Of a stretch of 64,000 nucleotides of DNA, positions 25,709 to 34,502 are shown one piece after another. The notes below the pieces were generated by a model. That model was not told the origin of the DNA. It did no database searches and saw only the letters and a program-made list of their open reading frames with translations. This stretch comes from an uncultured Spirochaetales bacterium (GTDB taxonomy: Bacteria; Spirochaetota; Spirochaetia; Sphaerochaetales; Sphaerochaetaceae), in contig CASEAG010000002.1 in NCBI GenBank assembly GCA_949285785.1, forward strand, positions 148,521-212,520, written 5' to 3'. The first letter of the stretch is position 1; the number at the start of each line of letters is the position of its first letter. Position numbers and translations under genes: made by a program.

Positions 25709-26824
25709 TCAGTCGTACTCGGGGTCGATCGTGAACTCGAAGGTGTATTCCGGCCAACGGGCGGTGAGCGCGTCTGTCAGCCTTCTGGTCAGCTCGACGT
25801 AGTTGCGGACCTTGAAGTCGACCACGACGTCGAAGTGGACCATATGGGTGTCGAAGTGCACATGGAAGGCATGCAGCGAGAGGACATGCTCGCTGGTGTC
25901 CTTCATGACCGCAAGCACCTCGCCCTTCATCTGCTTCACATCGCTTCTGTAGTCGTTGACTGCATACAGGCCGAATGTGACGTAGATGCCCGTCTGCGCC
26001 ATGATGTCGCGTGTCGCGTCCGTCATGGCGTCGAATATGTCCTCGGCATGGGTGTCGATGGGGACCTCGACATTGCATGTGGCGAGGGTCCGCTCCGGTC
26101 CGTAGCTGTGCAGTATGATGTCGTATCCACCCTTGAGTGGAGGATGGTCCGCTATGATCGAGCGTATTCTGACGACAGTCGCTTCGTCCGGCCGCTCGCC
26201 CATGATGGAGCTCGTGGTCTCGAAGACAGACGAGAAGCCGGAGTACAGGATGAAAAGAGACACGAGCGTCCCTGCGATTCCGTCGACCGGAATCGACGTG
26301 ATGGGGCTGAAGAGCGCCGACAGCAGGGTCAGCGAAGTCACGAGCACGTCCGATAGGGCGTCCCTGCCGGTGGCGACGAGGGCGTCCGAGTCTATCCTGC
26401 GACCCTGGACGGTGTTTATGCGGCTGAGAAGGATCTTCGCCGCGATCGAGACGAGTATCATCGCATAGCCAAGCGCGGGCATGGTCACTGGAACCGGATC
26501 GATGATCGCCTCGACGGACGACCTGAGACATTGCAGCCCTGTCATGATCACGAGCAGAGAGACGATCAGAGCCGAAAGGTATTCCATGCGTCCGTAGCCC
26601 AGAGGATGCTTGCGGGTCGGTCTCCTTCTCGAGAGCGTGTAGAACGCCATGGTGACCACTGCGGACATGCAGTCGGCAGCGTTGTTCACGGCATCGTTGA
26701 CGACCGACACGGAAGACGAGGCGAAGCCCACCAGGAGCTTGACGACGACAAGGGCGATGTTCATCGCGATGCCCAATGCCGATACCCTGGTGATGATGTC
26801 CTGTCTGTCCTGCTTGTCGGCCAT
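25709..26824 (-). CDS. Cation diffusion facilitator family transporter
   Basis: A 371-residue CDF transporter: six helices and a long cytoplasmic C-terminal domain. The metal-site helix II reads VVNDAVNNAADCMSAVV (N/DxxxD-like) and helix V has RDALSDV, DxxxD. The Zn-type HxxxD is absent in both places, so Mn2+ or Fe2+ is more likely than Zn2+ (inference). An extra His-rich C-terminal stretch (HVHFDTHMVHFD) could bind metal. The real start is placed at 26824, where a promoter is adjacent; 29 residues of open frame upstream overlap the hydrolase gene. Confidence 0.9.
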   Translation of the reverse strand: MADKQDRQDIITRVSALGIAMNIALVVVKLLVGFASSSVSVVNDAVNNAADCMSAVVTMAFYTLSRRRPTRKHPLGYGRMEYLSALIVSLLVIMTGLQCLRSSVEAIIDPVPVTMPALGYAMILVSIAAKILLSRINTVQGRRIDSDALVATGRDALSDVLVTSLTLLSALFSPITSIPVDGIAGTLVSLFILYSGFSSVFETTSSIMGERPDEATVVRIRSIIADHPPLKGGYDIILHSYGPERTLATCNVEVPIDTHAEDIFDAMTDATRDIMAQTGIYVTFGLYAVNDYRSDVKQMKGEVLAVMKDTSEHVLSLHAFHVHFDTHMVHFDVVVDFKVRNYVELTRRLTDALTARWPEYTFEFTIDPEYD

Positions 26825-26831
26825 GCGCCTA

Positions 26832-26860
26832 ATATTAGCCACGCTCCGATGTGCGGTCAA
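26832..26860 (-). promoter_or_regulatory. Promoter of the CDF transporter gene
   Basis: Minus strand -35 TTGACC (26860-26855), exact 17-base spacer, -10 TAATAT (26837-26832), 7 bases to the ATG at 26824. The -10 overlaps the TAA stop of the upstream hydrolase gene (26837-26835). One of the clearest leaderless promoters here. Confidence 0.7.
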
Positions 26861-27818
26861 CAAGCTTCCGCCCATCCTCCAGAAACGAGATGATTCTGGT
26901 GTAGTAGTCAATCAGGACCGCCTTCGGGGATGACATGATCTCATGTCTGGAGCCTGGAATCATCGCAAGGGTTATGAGTGGGTTCCTGGTTGCGAATTCT
27001 CCTGTCCTCCCGTTGTCGACAAGGGCATCGTCCTGTGCCGTCAGCACGAGCATGGGCACGCGTACCATCCTGGCGTTGTGGAGCGCAAGCCGGCAAGCCT
27101 TCAGCGCACCTCTCAGCCAGCTCCAGGTGGGATTGCCGAGCTTCAGCAGGATGTTGTCGTCCCTGACGGACTTGTAGTATTGCCAGCGCTCCCTGCTGGT
27201 CGAGGCGGAGGTCTCGAAGCGTTCCTTGGCGTCTCTGAGCTCTATGTGCTCCTCTCCACGGCCCAGACGGCACATCAGGTCTGCAATGGATGAGGCCGCC
27301 AGATTCCCGGCCGGCCCCTTGAGTCGGAGAGCGAACATGGGGGAGGAAAGGACGACCTTCGAATAGCATGAGGGATACTCCTCGGCCATCAATGCGGCCA
27401 CGCAACCGCCCATGCTGTGCCCGAACAGATACAATGGAAGATCAGGTGCCGTTCTTCTGGCGATTTCCTCCGTCAGGTCCTTCAGATCCTCGACATAAGT
27501 GGCGAAGGTGTCTATGTGGATGGTATCGCCGTCTCCTCCTCCGACGCTCCTGGCGTGGCCACGGCTCTCGTATGCAAGACAGCTGTAGCCGAGCCTTACA
27601 AGGTAGTAGACCATCTCCCGATATTTGTACATGCCTTCGGAGAATCCATGCACAATGGTGACCAGCCCCTTCGGCTCGTCCGCCTGGTAGCAGGAATAGT
27701 ACAGCCCGGTCGTGGTGTAGCCGGTCATCTGCCGCGATGACAGATATGACAAAGCCCTGCGTGTCAGCGTGGCCTGGAACTCGCCGTCCTCGAATATGAT
27801 TGAATGGAGGTCTTCCAT
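26835..27818 (-). CDS. Alpha/beta hydrolase (monoacylglycerol lipase-like)
   Basis: A 327-residue hydrolase. The oxyanion region is [14 protein letters not shown]; the nucleophile elbow GHSMGG holds Ser; Asp in TAQDDALV and His in SRHEIM would complete the triad. The pattern fits the lysophospholipase / monoacylglycerol lipase group. There is no signal peptide, so it is cytoplasmic. Start chosen at 27818, since the first 23 open residues upstream look non-native and a promoter lies next to this ATG. Its promoter overlaps that of the divergent malic enzyme gene, 61 bases away. Confidence 0.85.
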   Translation of the reverse strand: MEDLHSIIFEDGEFQATLTRRALSYLSSRQMTGYTTTGLYYSCYQADEPKGLVTIVHGFSEGMYKYREMVYYLVRLGYSCLAYESRGHARSVGGGDGDTIHIDTFATYVEDLKDLTEEIARRTAPDLPLYLFGHSMGGCVAALMAEEYPSCYSKVVLSSPMFALRLKGPAGNLAASSIADLMCRLGRGEEHIELRDAKERFETSASTSRERWQYYKSVRDDNILLKLGNPTWSWLRGALKACRLALHNARMVRVPMLVLTAQDDALVDNGRTGEFATRNPLITLAMIPGSRHEIMSSPKAVLIDYYTRIISFLEDGRKLVDRTSERG

Positions 27819-27826
27819 GGATACTG

Positions 27827-27872
27827 ATGCTAACCCGGAAGACTTCCCAATTGCAATGAAACGGGTAATAAT
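27827..27872. promoter_or_regulatory. Overlapping divergent promoters, hydrolase and malic enzyme
   Basis: Minus strand: -35 TTGCAA (27856-27851), 18-base spacer, -10 TAGCAT (27832-27827), 8 bases to the hydrolase ATG at 27818. Plus strand: -35 TTCCCA (27844-27849), 17-base spacer, -10 AATAAT (27867-27872), 7 bases to the malic enzyme ATG at 27880. The two promoters interlock in the 61 bases between the start codons, so polymerases would compete. Confidence 0.55.
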
Positions 27873-27879
27873 CCCGAGT

Positions 27880-29151
27880 ATGGACAAGGCACTCGAATAC
27901 CATATGCTGGACGGAGTTCCCGGAAAGGTCTCCGTAACACCGACAAAGCCCTGCCAGAGCGCAGAGGATCTATCTTATGCATACACTCCCGGGGTCGCGA
28001 AGCCCGTTCTGGAGATAGAGCGCAATCCGGATGACGCCTACAGCTACACCGACAAGGGCAATCTGGTGGCCGTCATCTCGAACGGCACCGCCATACTCGG
28101 CCTCGGCGACCGCGGAGCTCTCGCCAGCAAGCCCGTCATGGAGGGCAAGGGCGTGCTCTTCAAGCGCTTTGCGGACATTGACGTGTTCGATATCGAGGTC
28201 GACGAGAAGGATCCGGACAGGCTCATCGAGATCGTCAGGGCGATAAGTCCCACCTTCGGAGGAATAAACCTTGAGGACATAAAGGGGCCCGAGTGCTTCC
28301 GCATCGAGCAGGAGCTGATCGAGAAGTGCGACATCCCCGTCTTCCATGACGACCAGCACGGCACTGCGATCATCGCGACAGCAGGACTCATGAACGCATG
28401 CGACATCGTCGGCAAGCGCCTGGACGAGGTGCGCGTGGTCGTCAACGGGGCGGGAGCCGCAGGCATAAGCTGTTCGAAGATGTTCCTGGCAGCGGGTGTC
28501 AGAAGGGAGAACCTCGTGCTGTGCGACAGCAAAGGCGTCATATACAAGGGAAGGGCGGGGCTCAGTGGACAGAAGGAGGCCCTTGCCGCAGATACGGATG
28601 CCAGGACGCTTGCCGAGGTGATGGTCGGAGCCGATGTGTTCATGGGCCTGTCGGTCGCCGGTTGCGTCTCACAGGAGATGCTGCTGTCAATGGCCAGGGA
28701 TCCGATCGTCTTCGCGATGGCCAACCCCGATCCCGAGATAACCTACGAGAAGGCCATGGCCACCAGGGACGACGTGATCATGGCCACCGGCAGAAGCGAC
28801 TACCCGAACCAGATCAACAACGTGCTCGGCTTCCCGTTCATCTTCCGCGGCGCACTCGATGTCAGGGCGACCCGTATCACCGAGAACATGAAGATGGCTG
28901 CAGCCAGGGCGCTGGCCGCCCTGGCCAGAAAGGAGGTTCCGCCCGAGGTCGTGAAGGCCTATGGCGGGCAGAGCTTCTCCTTTGGCCGCGATTACATCGT
29001 TCCCAAGCCGTTCGATCCGCGTGTGATCGAGGAGGAGGCCGTCGCAGTCGCCATGGCGGCCTGCCGGGACGGTGTGGCAAGACGGCCCATAGAGGACTGG
29101 GACGCATACCGCGACAGCCTTAAGAAGCGCATGGCGAAGTACTGGAGCTGA
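27880..29151 (+). CDS. Malic enzyme (oxaloacetate-decarboxylating malate dehydrogenase)
   Basis: A 423-residue enzyme converting malate to pyruvate, CO2 and NAD(P)[16 protein letters not shown] is the N-terminal substrate loop, FHDDQHGTA carries metal ligands, and [10 protein letters not shown] is the dinucleotide loop. It is the short form without a phosphotransacetylase domain. Cofactor choice cannot be read with confidence. Start placed at 27880: 37 residues of open upstream frame are not part of the family and there is a promoter immediately before this ATG. No Shine-Dalgarno. It is likely to link malate or oxaloacetate pools with pyruvate metabolism in an organism that also has decarboxylase-pump subunits. 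Confidence 0.94.
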   Translation: MDKALEYHMLDGVPGKVSVTPTKPCQSAEDLSYAYTPGVAKPVLEIERNPDDAYSYTDKGNLVAVISNGTAILGLGDRGALASKPVMEGKGVLFKRFADIDVFDIEVDEKDPDRLIEIVRAISPTFGGINLEDIKGPECFRIEQELIEKCDIPVFHDDQHGTAIIATAGLMNACDIVGKRLDEVRVVVNGAGAAGISCSKMFLAAGVRRENLVLCDSKGVIYKGRAGLSGQKEALAADTDARTLAEVMVGADVFMGLSVAGCVSQEMLLSMARDPIVFAMANPDPEITYEKAMATRDDVIMATGRSDYPNQINNVLGFPFIFRGALDVRATRITENMKMAAARALAALARKEVPPEVVKAYGGQSFSFGRDYIVPKPFDPRVIEEEAVAVAMAACRDGVARRPIEDWDAYRDSLKKRMAKYWS

Positions 29152-29335
29152 GCCGAGGATGTCAGGATCGTGCATCGGGATGCCTTCTTCATCATCGGCT
29201 TCCACAGGGCCATCACTCTGCAGTTCCACGGCGAGAACCATCTGGATCACCATATCGTTTTTCCGCACTGGTACTGGACATTCAAATAAAAAGGATGTAA
29301 TCTCGCACCTGTCCTTATATGAGGACAGGCTGGCA

Positions 29336-29446
29336 ATGTCCGGTTTTGGCAGGTTCTTTGGCAAGTTTTTTGGCAACATGTTTGGCAAACCTTGGCAACC
29401 TTGCCAAAAAGGCGGTTTCTGGATCGTACATTACTTTGCGAATTAA
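29336..29446 (+). CDS. Possible 36-residue tetrapeptide-repeat micropeptide
   Basis: ATG at 29336 opens a 36-codon frame. The product is MSGFGRFFGKFFGNMFGKPW up to residue 20, then QPCQKGGFWIVHYFAN. Four FG(R/K/N)-type tetrapeptides give an aromatic, basic, possibly membrane-active segment. The DNA underlying them repeats every 12 bases. Support is weak: no ribosome site or near promoter is clear and the same DNA could be a protein-binding array. Listed as a candidate, not a proven gene. Confidence 0.2.
   Translation: MSGFGRFFGKFFGNMFGKPWQPCQKGGFWIVHYFAN
29346..29407. repeat. Array of TTGGCAA repeats
   Basis: TTGGCA at 29346-29351 and exact TTGGCAA at 29358-29364, 29370-29376, 29382-29388 and 29392-29398, ending in the inverted copy TTGCCAA at 29401-29407. 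Start spacings are 12, 12, 12 and 10 bases. The last two form an inverted repeat with 2-base centre. A further TGGCAA lies at 29331. Confidence 0.75.
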
Positions 29447-29513
29447 TAACGTAACTCCTTATGGGAGATGTATTAAGATGCAGGATCCGAGCATTGTGGC
29501 GAACATTTCATAC

Positions 29514-29587
29514 GCGCCCTTAGCTCACCTGGATAGAGCAACTGCCTTCTAAGCAGTAGGTGATTGGTTCGAATCCAATAGGGCGTA
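29514..29587 (+). tRNA. tRNA-Arg (anticodon TCT)
   Basis: Cloverleaf folds fully: acceptor GCGCCCT with AGGGCGT (G-T first pair), D-stem GCTC/GAGC, anticodon stem ACTGC/GCAGT with loop CTTCTAA and anticodon TCT at 29548-29550, T-arm ATTGG/CCAAT with loop TTCGAAT, discriminator A at 29587. CCA is not encoded directly. An intrinsic terminator follows at 29593. Confidence 0.95.
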
Positions 29588-29592
29588 TCCAC

Positions 29593-29628
29593 GGACGTTC
29601 CGGACAGTGTCCTGGACGTCCTTTTTTT
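29593..29628 (+). terminator. Intrinsic terminator of tRNA-Arg
   Basis: Long stem opening with GGACGT and closing with ACGTCC, inner GGACA/TGTCC, then a run of seven T (29622-29628). Confidence 0.85.
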
Positions 29629-29721
29629 GGCTTCCCGGGACTCAAGACCTATGGAAGACGACATGGAACAGATGGTATCATCCGTCATTGCGGCATCCTG
29701 CCGCGAAAGGAGATGTCCGAC

Positions 29722-30537
29722 ATGGATGCAATGGGTGATTTCAGGCTTGCGGAAGGTCCAAGATACGATGTGCGTACCAGAACCCTTTATCTGGTCGACA
29801 TAAACGGAAGGAGACTCCATGTCCGTCCTGACAGCGGTACGGAGACCAGCTTCGAGTTCGCTGAGCATGTCACATCTGTGAACCTGTGCAGCGACGAGAG
29901 GCAGGTGATTGTGTCCTCAGGTTCGTCTCTGTGGCTTGTCGATGTTCCAGGCGGGCGGCGGAGCCTCCTGCTGGAGATGGATCTCGGAGCCGGCATGCGG
30001 TTCAACGATGCCGCACTCTCTCCGTCCGGCAATCTCCTGATCGGCAGCATGAGAATCGACCGGCCGCGGGTCGACGAGGGCTGTGTATATCTGGTCTCTC
30101 CCGGCCCGGTGGTCAAGGAGCTGGCAACAGGTTTCGCCGTGCCGAACGGCGTGGCATTCCTGAACGATGAGGAGTTTCTACTCGTGGACTCCGGCAGAGA
30201 TGTCATCAGACGCTATGCCATTGCCGGTGACGGCATCGAGGAGAAGGCGTCGCATCACTTCGATGAAGGAGACAGCCCTGATGGACTGTGCCTTGATGCT
30301 GACGGATCCGTTCTTGTGGCGCTATGGAACAGAGGCCGGATCGTCAGCCTGGATGCGTCCAGTCTGGAGGAGAACGCCCCGGTTATGGAGGGCTTCCCGA
30401 CACCTCTGTCCGCAGTGGGGCTGTCCGACGACGGAAGACTGTTCGTCACGAGCGGCGAGGGGGCTTCCGGCCCGGGCAGGCTGTTCGTGCTTGAAACTGA
30501 CATGAGGATGAAGGAGAGCACATACTGGAGAGTCTGA
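29722..30537 (+). CDS. SMP-30/gluconolactonase-like beta-propeller protein
   Basis: A 271-residue six-bladed propeller of the SMP-30/gluconolactonase/LRE family. The four divalent-metal positions are visible: Glu in AEGPRYD (about 10), Asn in MRFNDAALSPSG, Asn in VPNGVAF, and Asp in DSPDGLCLDADG. Such enzymes hydrolyse sugar-acid lactones. AAGGAG (29707-29712) serves the ATG at 29722; an earlier in-frame ATG touches that site and is too close. A short membrane-protein gene follows. Confidence 0.9.
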   Translation: MDAMGDFRLAEGPRYDVRTRTLYLVDINGRRLHVRPDSGTETSFEFAEHVTSVNLCSDERQVIVSSGSSLWLVDVPGGRRSLLLEMDLGAGMRFNDAALSPSGNLLIGSMRIDRPRVDEGCVYLVSPGPVVKELATGFAVPNGVAFLNDEEFLLVDSGRDVIRRYAIAGDGIEEKASHHFDEGDSPDGLCLDADGSVLVALWNRGRIVSLDASSLEENAPVMEGFPTPLSAVGLSDDGRLFVTSGEGASGPGRLFVLETDMRMKESTYWRV

Positions 30538-30644
30538 TGAAGGCTCTCCGGCCCCTGAGACTGCATTTGCCGTGCTTCCTCCCCATTCATGTTGACGTGC
30601 TCGGCAAGTGCAAATATCCTGAGAAGCGGAAAAAGGGGGTCCAG

Positions 30645-30833
30645 GTGCTCAAGTTCATCTATGCAACCATAATCACCGCAATCGTGTCCGGAGTCTTCCT
30701 GACGTTCTTCCCGGTTCTCCTGGCCGAGGAGCTGACGCTCGCCAAGGTCCTGTTCTACGTGATCATGGTCATGGTCTGGTCCACGCTCGTGGCCTTCTTC
30801 GCAAGACGCGACAGGAAGCGCAGACAGCTGTAG
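30645..30833 (+). CDS. Small membrane protein, two helices
   Basis: A 62-residue protein with GTG start. Two hydrophobic helices (FIYATIITAIVSGVFLTFF and VLFYVIMVMVWSTLVAFFA) end in a basic tail RRDRKRRQL. AAGGGGG precedes the GTG by 5 bases. The frame is open from the preceding TGATG at 30537, where a longer start is possible, but that region is Pro/Leu-rich and less convincing. Unknown function; lies just before the rnf promoter. Confidence 0.5.
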   Translation: MLKFIYATIITAIVSGVFLTFFPVLLAEELTLAKVLFYVIMVMVWSTLVAFFARRDRKRRQL

Positions 30834-30861
30834 GGCATGCCTTCGGGTGTCGTGTCCGAGA

Positions 30862-30890
30862 TTGTGTTTCCACCATAGGTGGTGTATTAT
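30862..30890 (+). promoter_or_regulatory. rnf operon promoter with palindrome in the spacer
   Basis: -35 TTGTGT (30862-30867), 17-base spacer, -10 TATTAT (30885-30890). The palindrome CCACC-ATA-GGTGG (30870-30882) fills the spacer, a position suited to a repressor or redox regulator. Predicted start near 30897, leaving about 44 bases before rnfC with GGAGGAG. Confidence 0.65.
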
Positions 30891-30940
30891 TGTCCTATTC
30901 ATCCAAACAGTGAATGGAATGATGGAGGAGTGAGATACAT

Positions 30941-32248
30941 ATGTTGCGCATTTCCACCTTCAGACGTGGTGGTGTCCATCCTCATGATAGGAAGGAGCTG
31001 TCGAAGAACTCTCCCATAGAGGTTCTTCCGATGCCCTCGTCCCTCGTCGTGCCGATGTCGCAGCACCTTGGAGCGCCGGCGAAGCTGGTCAAGGCCAAGG
31101 GCGATGTCGTTCAGCGTGGCGAGATGATCGGGCATGCAAGCTCGTTCGTGAGTGCGGATGTGCATTCCCCGGTCTCCGGTACGATCACGGATGTGACACG
31201 GATCCGTCTGGCCAACGGCGCTTCCTGTGAGGCGGCTGTGATCAGACCCGACGAGATACAGGGCGAGATGTTCACCGTCCGCCATGACTGGCAAAGCGAG
31301 GACCCGAAGGCCCTCCTCGACACCATAAGACGCATGGGCATCGTCGGAATGGGCGGCGCCACGTTCCCGGCACATGTCAAGTTCGCCATTCCGGAGGGCC
31401 GGAAGGTGGAGACCCTGGTCATCAACGGCGTCGAGTGCGAGCCTTATCTCACCAGCGACTACCGCTCGATGATGGAGAGGGCGGACGAGACGCTCGAGGG
31501 CATCATGATCCTCTCGCGCATACTTTCTCCAGGCAGGATCGTCATCGCAGTCGAGGCAAACAAGATGGATGCCGCCAGACTGCTGGACGACAAGGCCAGG
31601 GAGCATGGCTATCCCATAGAGGTCCAACCTCTGAAGATGAAGTATCCCCAGGGCGATGAGAAACAGCTTCTCAAGGCCACGACAGGACGCGAGGTGCCCT
31701 CCGGCAAGCTTCCGATCGACGTGGGGGCCGTCGTGTGCAACATCGGCACGGCCTATGCAATATACGAGGCATGTGCCTTCCATAAGCCCCTGATAGAGCG
31801 TGTGGTGACCGTTTCGGGAGAGGGCATCGCCCATCCCAGGAACATACTTGCCCCGATTGGAGCCAAGACCGGCGACCTGATCGCCTTCGCCGGCGGCTAC
31901 AGCCGCGATGACGTGGACAAGCTGATCAGCGGAGGACCGATGATGGGCTTCGCCTTCGCCGACGAGGATGCCCCTGTCACGAAGGGTACCAGCGGAATAC
32001 TCGCCCTTGTCAGCGAGCCTGTCGAGACAGGCGTATGCGTCTCGTGCGGCAAGTGCGTCAGCCATTGCCCCATGGGTCTGATGCCGAACAAGATGTTCCG
32101 CAACATAAAGTATGGCAATTACCAGGCAGCGCTCGACCTGGGTCTCCTCGACTGCAAGGAGTGCGGCTGCTGTGCATTCATCTGTCCGGCTCACCTGCCT
32201 CTGGTGCAGGGCTTCAAGCTTGGCAAGAAGATGGGAAGGAGGAAGTAG
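30941..32248 (+). CDS. rnfC: Rnf complex subunit RnfC
   Basis: A 435-residue peripheral subunit with an N-terminal GGVHPHDRKELS motif and the NADH/flavin-binding domain around RMGIVGMGGATFPAHVK. Two 4Fe-4S sites: CVSCGKCVSHCP and CKECGCCAFICP. It passes electrons between NAD and the complex. First gene of rnfCDGEAB, the gene order of the Acetobacterium-type Rnf. The operon is clean: rnfD follows after one base. Confidence 0.97.
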   Translation: MLRISTFRRGGVHPHDRKELSKNSPIEVLPMPSSLVVPMSQHLGAPAKLVKAKGDVVQRGEMIGHASSFVSADVHSPVSGTITDVTRIRLANGASCEAAVIRPDEIQGEMFTVRHDWQSEDPKALLDTIRRMGIVGMGGATFPAHVKFAIPEGRKVETLVINGVECEPYLTSDYRSMMERADETLEGIMILSRILSPGRIVIAVEANKMDAARLLDDKAREHGYPIEVQPLKMKYPQGDEKQLLKATTGREVPSGKLPIDVGAVVCNIGTAYAIYEACAFHKPLIERVVTVSGEGIAHPRNILAPIGAKTGDLIAFAGGYSRDDVDKLISGGPMMGFAFADEDAPVTKGTSGILALVSEPVETGVCVSCGKCVSHCPMGLMPNKMFRNIKYGNYQAALDLGLLDCKECGCCAFICPAHLPLVQGFKLGKKMGRRK

Positions 32249-32249
32249 G

Positions 32250-33314
32250 ATGAAGAGAGTATCCGCAAGTCCTCATGTCCACACGACGATGGACATAAGA
32301 AGGAGCATGCTTTTCGTCATCATCGCATTGCTGCCTTCCTGCCTGTGGGGCGTATATGCATTCGGGCTCAGGGCGCTTGTCGTGCTTCTGGTCTCGGTCG
32401 CTGCCGCCCTGCTGTCCGAGTACCTGCTCGGCCTTGTCGACAAGAAGAACACGTTGCCGGACCTGTCGGCGACGGTCACGGGACTGCTGATCGGCATGAA
32501 CATGCCACCTGCGGTTCCTCTGTACATCCCGGTGATCGCCTCGTTCTTCGCGATCTTCGTCGTGAAGTGGACTTTCGGCGGTCTGGGATGCAACTGGATG
32601 AACCCTGCTCTTGCCGGAAGGGTGTTCGTCTTCTTCTCGTTCTCATCCGCCATGAGCACGTTCAGTGCTCCCCGGGCCCTGGCCGCAGATGCACTTGCTT
32701 CCGCGACTCCGCTGTCCGCGGTCAAGACGGCGATATCAGGGGGAATGCAGAATCTCGACTACCAGGGTGTGATGGACCAGCTGGGATACAGCGCCACATC
32801 GCTCGCCCAGAGCATCGGTGGTGCGCTGGGGATCTCGCCTTATACTGTCGACGCCTTCATCGGAAACGTCGGAGGATGCATAGGTGAGGTCTCCGCTCTG
32901 CTTCTGCTCGTCGGAGGCATCTTCCTGATCGCGACGAAGGTCATCACCTGGCACATCCCCGTGGTCTACCTCGGCTCCTTCGCCCTCCTGTCATGGATCT
33001 TCGGTGGAGTGAGGGCAGGCATGGGGCTGTTCAGTGGAGAGGTGCTGATGCCTCTGTTCACAGGCGGCCTGATGCTTGGAGCCTTCTTCATGGCAACGGA
33101 CTGGGTCACTACGCCGACGACGAAGAAAGGCGAAGTCATATTCGCGCTTGGATGCGGCTTCTTCACCTTCCTGATCCGCTACTTCGGCTCCCTTGCCGAG
33201 GGCGTGTCCCTTGCCATCATCCTGATGAACATCCTCACGCCGACCATCGACAGATACGTCAGGCCCAGGAAGTTCGGCTATGTGAAGCCGGTCAAGGAGG
33301 GGAGGAGGAAATGA
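32250..33314 (+). CDS. rnfD: Rnf complex subunit RnfD
   Basis: A 354-residue integral subunit with about nine helices. SATP at ASATPLSAVKT holds the Thr that carries covalent FMN. The real start is ATG 32250, one base after rnfC; upstream open frame belongs to rnfC's alternative frame. Its stop overlaps rnfG by 4 bases. Confidence 0.96.
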   Translation: MKRVSASPHVHTTMDIRRSMLFVIIALLPSCLWGVYAFGLRALVVLLVSVAAALLSEYLLGLVDKKNTLPDLSATVTGLLIGMNMPPAVPLYIPVIASFFAIFVVKWTFGGLGCNWMNPALAGRVFVFFSFSSAMSTFSAPRALAADALASATPLSAVKTAISGGMQNLDYQGVMDQLGYSATSLAQSIGGALGISPYTVDAFIGNVGGCIGEVSALLLLVGGIFLIATKVITWHIPVVYLGSFALLSWIFGGVRAGMGLFSGEVLMPLFTGGLMLGAFFMATDWVTTPTTKKGEVIFALGCGFFTFLIRYFGSLAEGVSLAIILMNILTPTIDRYVRPRKFGYVKPVKEGRRK

Positions 33315-33859
33315 AACAGTATCTGAAGGTTGCATTCATCCTTTTCGCGATCTGCGCCGTGGCTGCAATACTGCTTGCCGCCATAAACCAGATCACGGCT
33401 CCGTACATCGCATACAACACCGAGCAGACGACCATCGCGACGCTTGCCGCCGTTTCCGGGGGCTATGAGCAGGGAGAGCAGAGGCCTGGCGATGCGGATG
33501 GCGTGAACTACGTGGTTCCGCTGCTCGACGATGATGGATCCATCATCGGATATATCCTCGAGCTGTCCACGACAGGTTACGGTGGCGAGATCGTCATGGC
33601 CACCAGCTACTACACGGACGGAAGCGTCCTCTCGAGCAAGGTAATGAGCGATGACGAGACGCCGGGCCTAGGCAAGAATGCCGAGGAGAGCTGGTATATG
33701 GAGATGTTCGTCGGACTGGGCGGAGACCAGCCGCTTCCGACCAGCAAGAACGACCTCGCCGATCCGTCGACGGTATCGGGGGCGTCCGTGACCTTCAACG
33801 GCGTGAGCTCCGCCATCAGGGCCGGAAGCGAGTACGTCAAGAGTCTGGGAGGCAGATGA
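33311..33859 (+). CDS. rnfG: Rnf complex subunit RnfG
   Basis: A 182-residue subunit: one N-terminal helix (VAFILFAICAVAAILLAAI) and a periplasmic flavin domain. The flavin site reads VSGASVT; the residue normally Thr in the SGAT motif is Ser here, still within the range of ApbE-type flavinylation motifs (recalled). ApbE itself is not in the window. Coupled to rnfD by ATGA. Confidence 0.95.
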   Translation: MKQYLKVAFILFAICAVAAILLAAINQITAPYIAYNTEQTTIATLAAVSGGYEQGEQRPGDADGVNYVVPLLDDDGSIIGYILELSTTGYGGEIVMATSYYTDGSVLSSKVMSDDETPGLGKNAEESWYMEMFVGLGGDQPLPTSKNDLADPSTVSGASVTFNGVSSAIRAGSEYVKSLGGR

Positions 33860-33860
33860 T

Positions 33861-34502
33861 ATGTCGCACACTAGCGAGCTTACAAAGGGTATCTTCAAGG
33901 AGAACCCGACATTCATAATCATGCTGGGCATGTGCCCGACGCTCGGAGTCACGACCCAGGTGTTCAACGCATTCGGAATGGGTGCCAGCGTCCTCTTCGT
34001 CCTGCTTGGATCGAACATATTCATCTCGGCGCTGAGGAAGATCATTCCCGACTCGATCAGAATCCCGGCGTATATCGTCGTCATCGCGTCGTTCGTCACG
34101 ATTGTTGAGATGGTGCTTCACGCCTTCGTCCCTGCGGTGTTCAACGCCCTGGGCGTCTATCTTCCGCTGATCGTAGTCAACTGCATCATCCTCGGCCGTG
34201 CCGAGGCCTTCGCGAACAAGAACACCGTCCTCGACAGTGCGCTCGATGCAATCGGCATGGGCATCGGCTTCACGCTGGCGCTCAGCCTCATCGCAGCCAT
34301 CAGGGAGATCTTCGGTGCCGGCACGATCACTCTGTTCAACCTCAGCGAGACCCAGCGTCTGGTGATCACTCTGCCTGGAATCAGCGAGAGCCCGGTGCGT
34401 GTCCTGACGCTGGCTGCCGGAGCGCTGCTCGTGATGGGCTACCTCAAGGCGTTCTTCATCTGGAACGGCGAGAGAAGGGCCGCCAAGGGAGGTCAGGCAT
34501 GA
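33861..34502 (+). CDS. rnfE: Rnf complex subunit RnfE
   Basis: A 213-residue membrane subunit with six helices, recognised from FKENPTFIIMLGMCPTLGV and VNCIILGRAEAFA. RnfE and RnfA form the paired ion-channel core around a membrane Fe-S site; the Cys in MCP and in VNCIILGRAEA are the ligands expected. Overlaps rnfA by 4 bases. Confidence 0.96.
   Translation: MSHTSELTKGIFKENPTFIIMLGMCPTLGVTTQVFNAFGMGASVLFVLLGSNIFISALRKIIPDSIRIPAYIVVIASFVTIVEMVLHAFVPAVFNALGVYLPLIVVNCIILGRAEAFANKNTVLDSALDAIGMGIGFTLALSLIAAIREIFGAGTITLFNLSETQRLVITLPGISESPVRVLTLAAGALLVMGYLKAFFIWNGERRAAKGGQA

Larger units (their letters stand above)
29152..29513. other. Intergenic region between malic enzyme and tRNA-Arg
   Basis: About 360 bases. 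The left part (29152-29300) shows no supported gene. A 7-base inverted repeat CCTGTCC (29308-29314) / GGACAGG (29323-29329) follows, then the TTGGCAA repeat array and a short open frame. No clear tRNA promoter was identified; TTGCGA near 29436 is a possible -35 without a good -10. Confidence 0.5.

Noticed and set aside
26825..26911. N-terminal extension of the CDF transporter.
   Set aside because: It overlaps the hydrolase coding region and lies upstream of the predicted transcription start.
29346..29407. Short repeats as a CRISPR array.
   Set aside because: Repeat of 7-8 bases and unit of 12 bases; no spacers and no cas genes.
30899..32194. Minus-strand frame across rnfC as a gene.
   Set aside because: rnfC is unambiguous; the antisense product has no recognisable motif.
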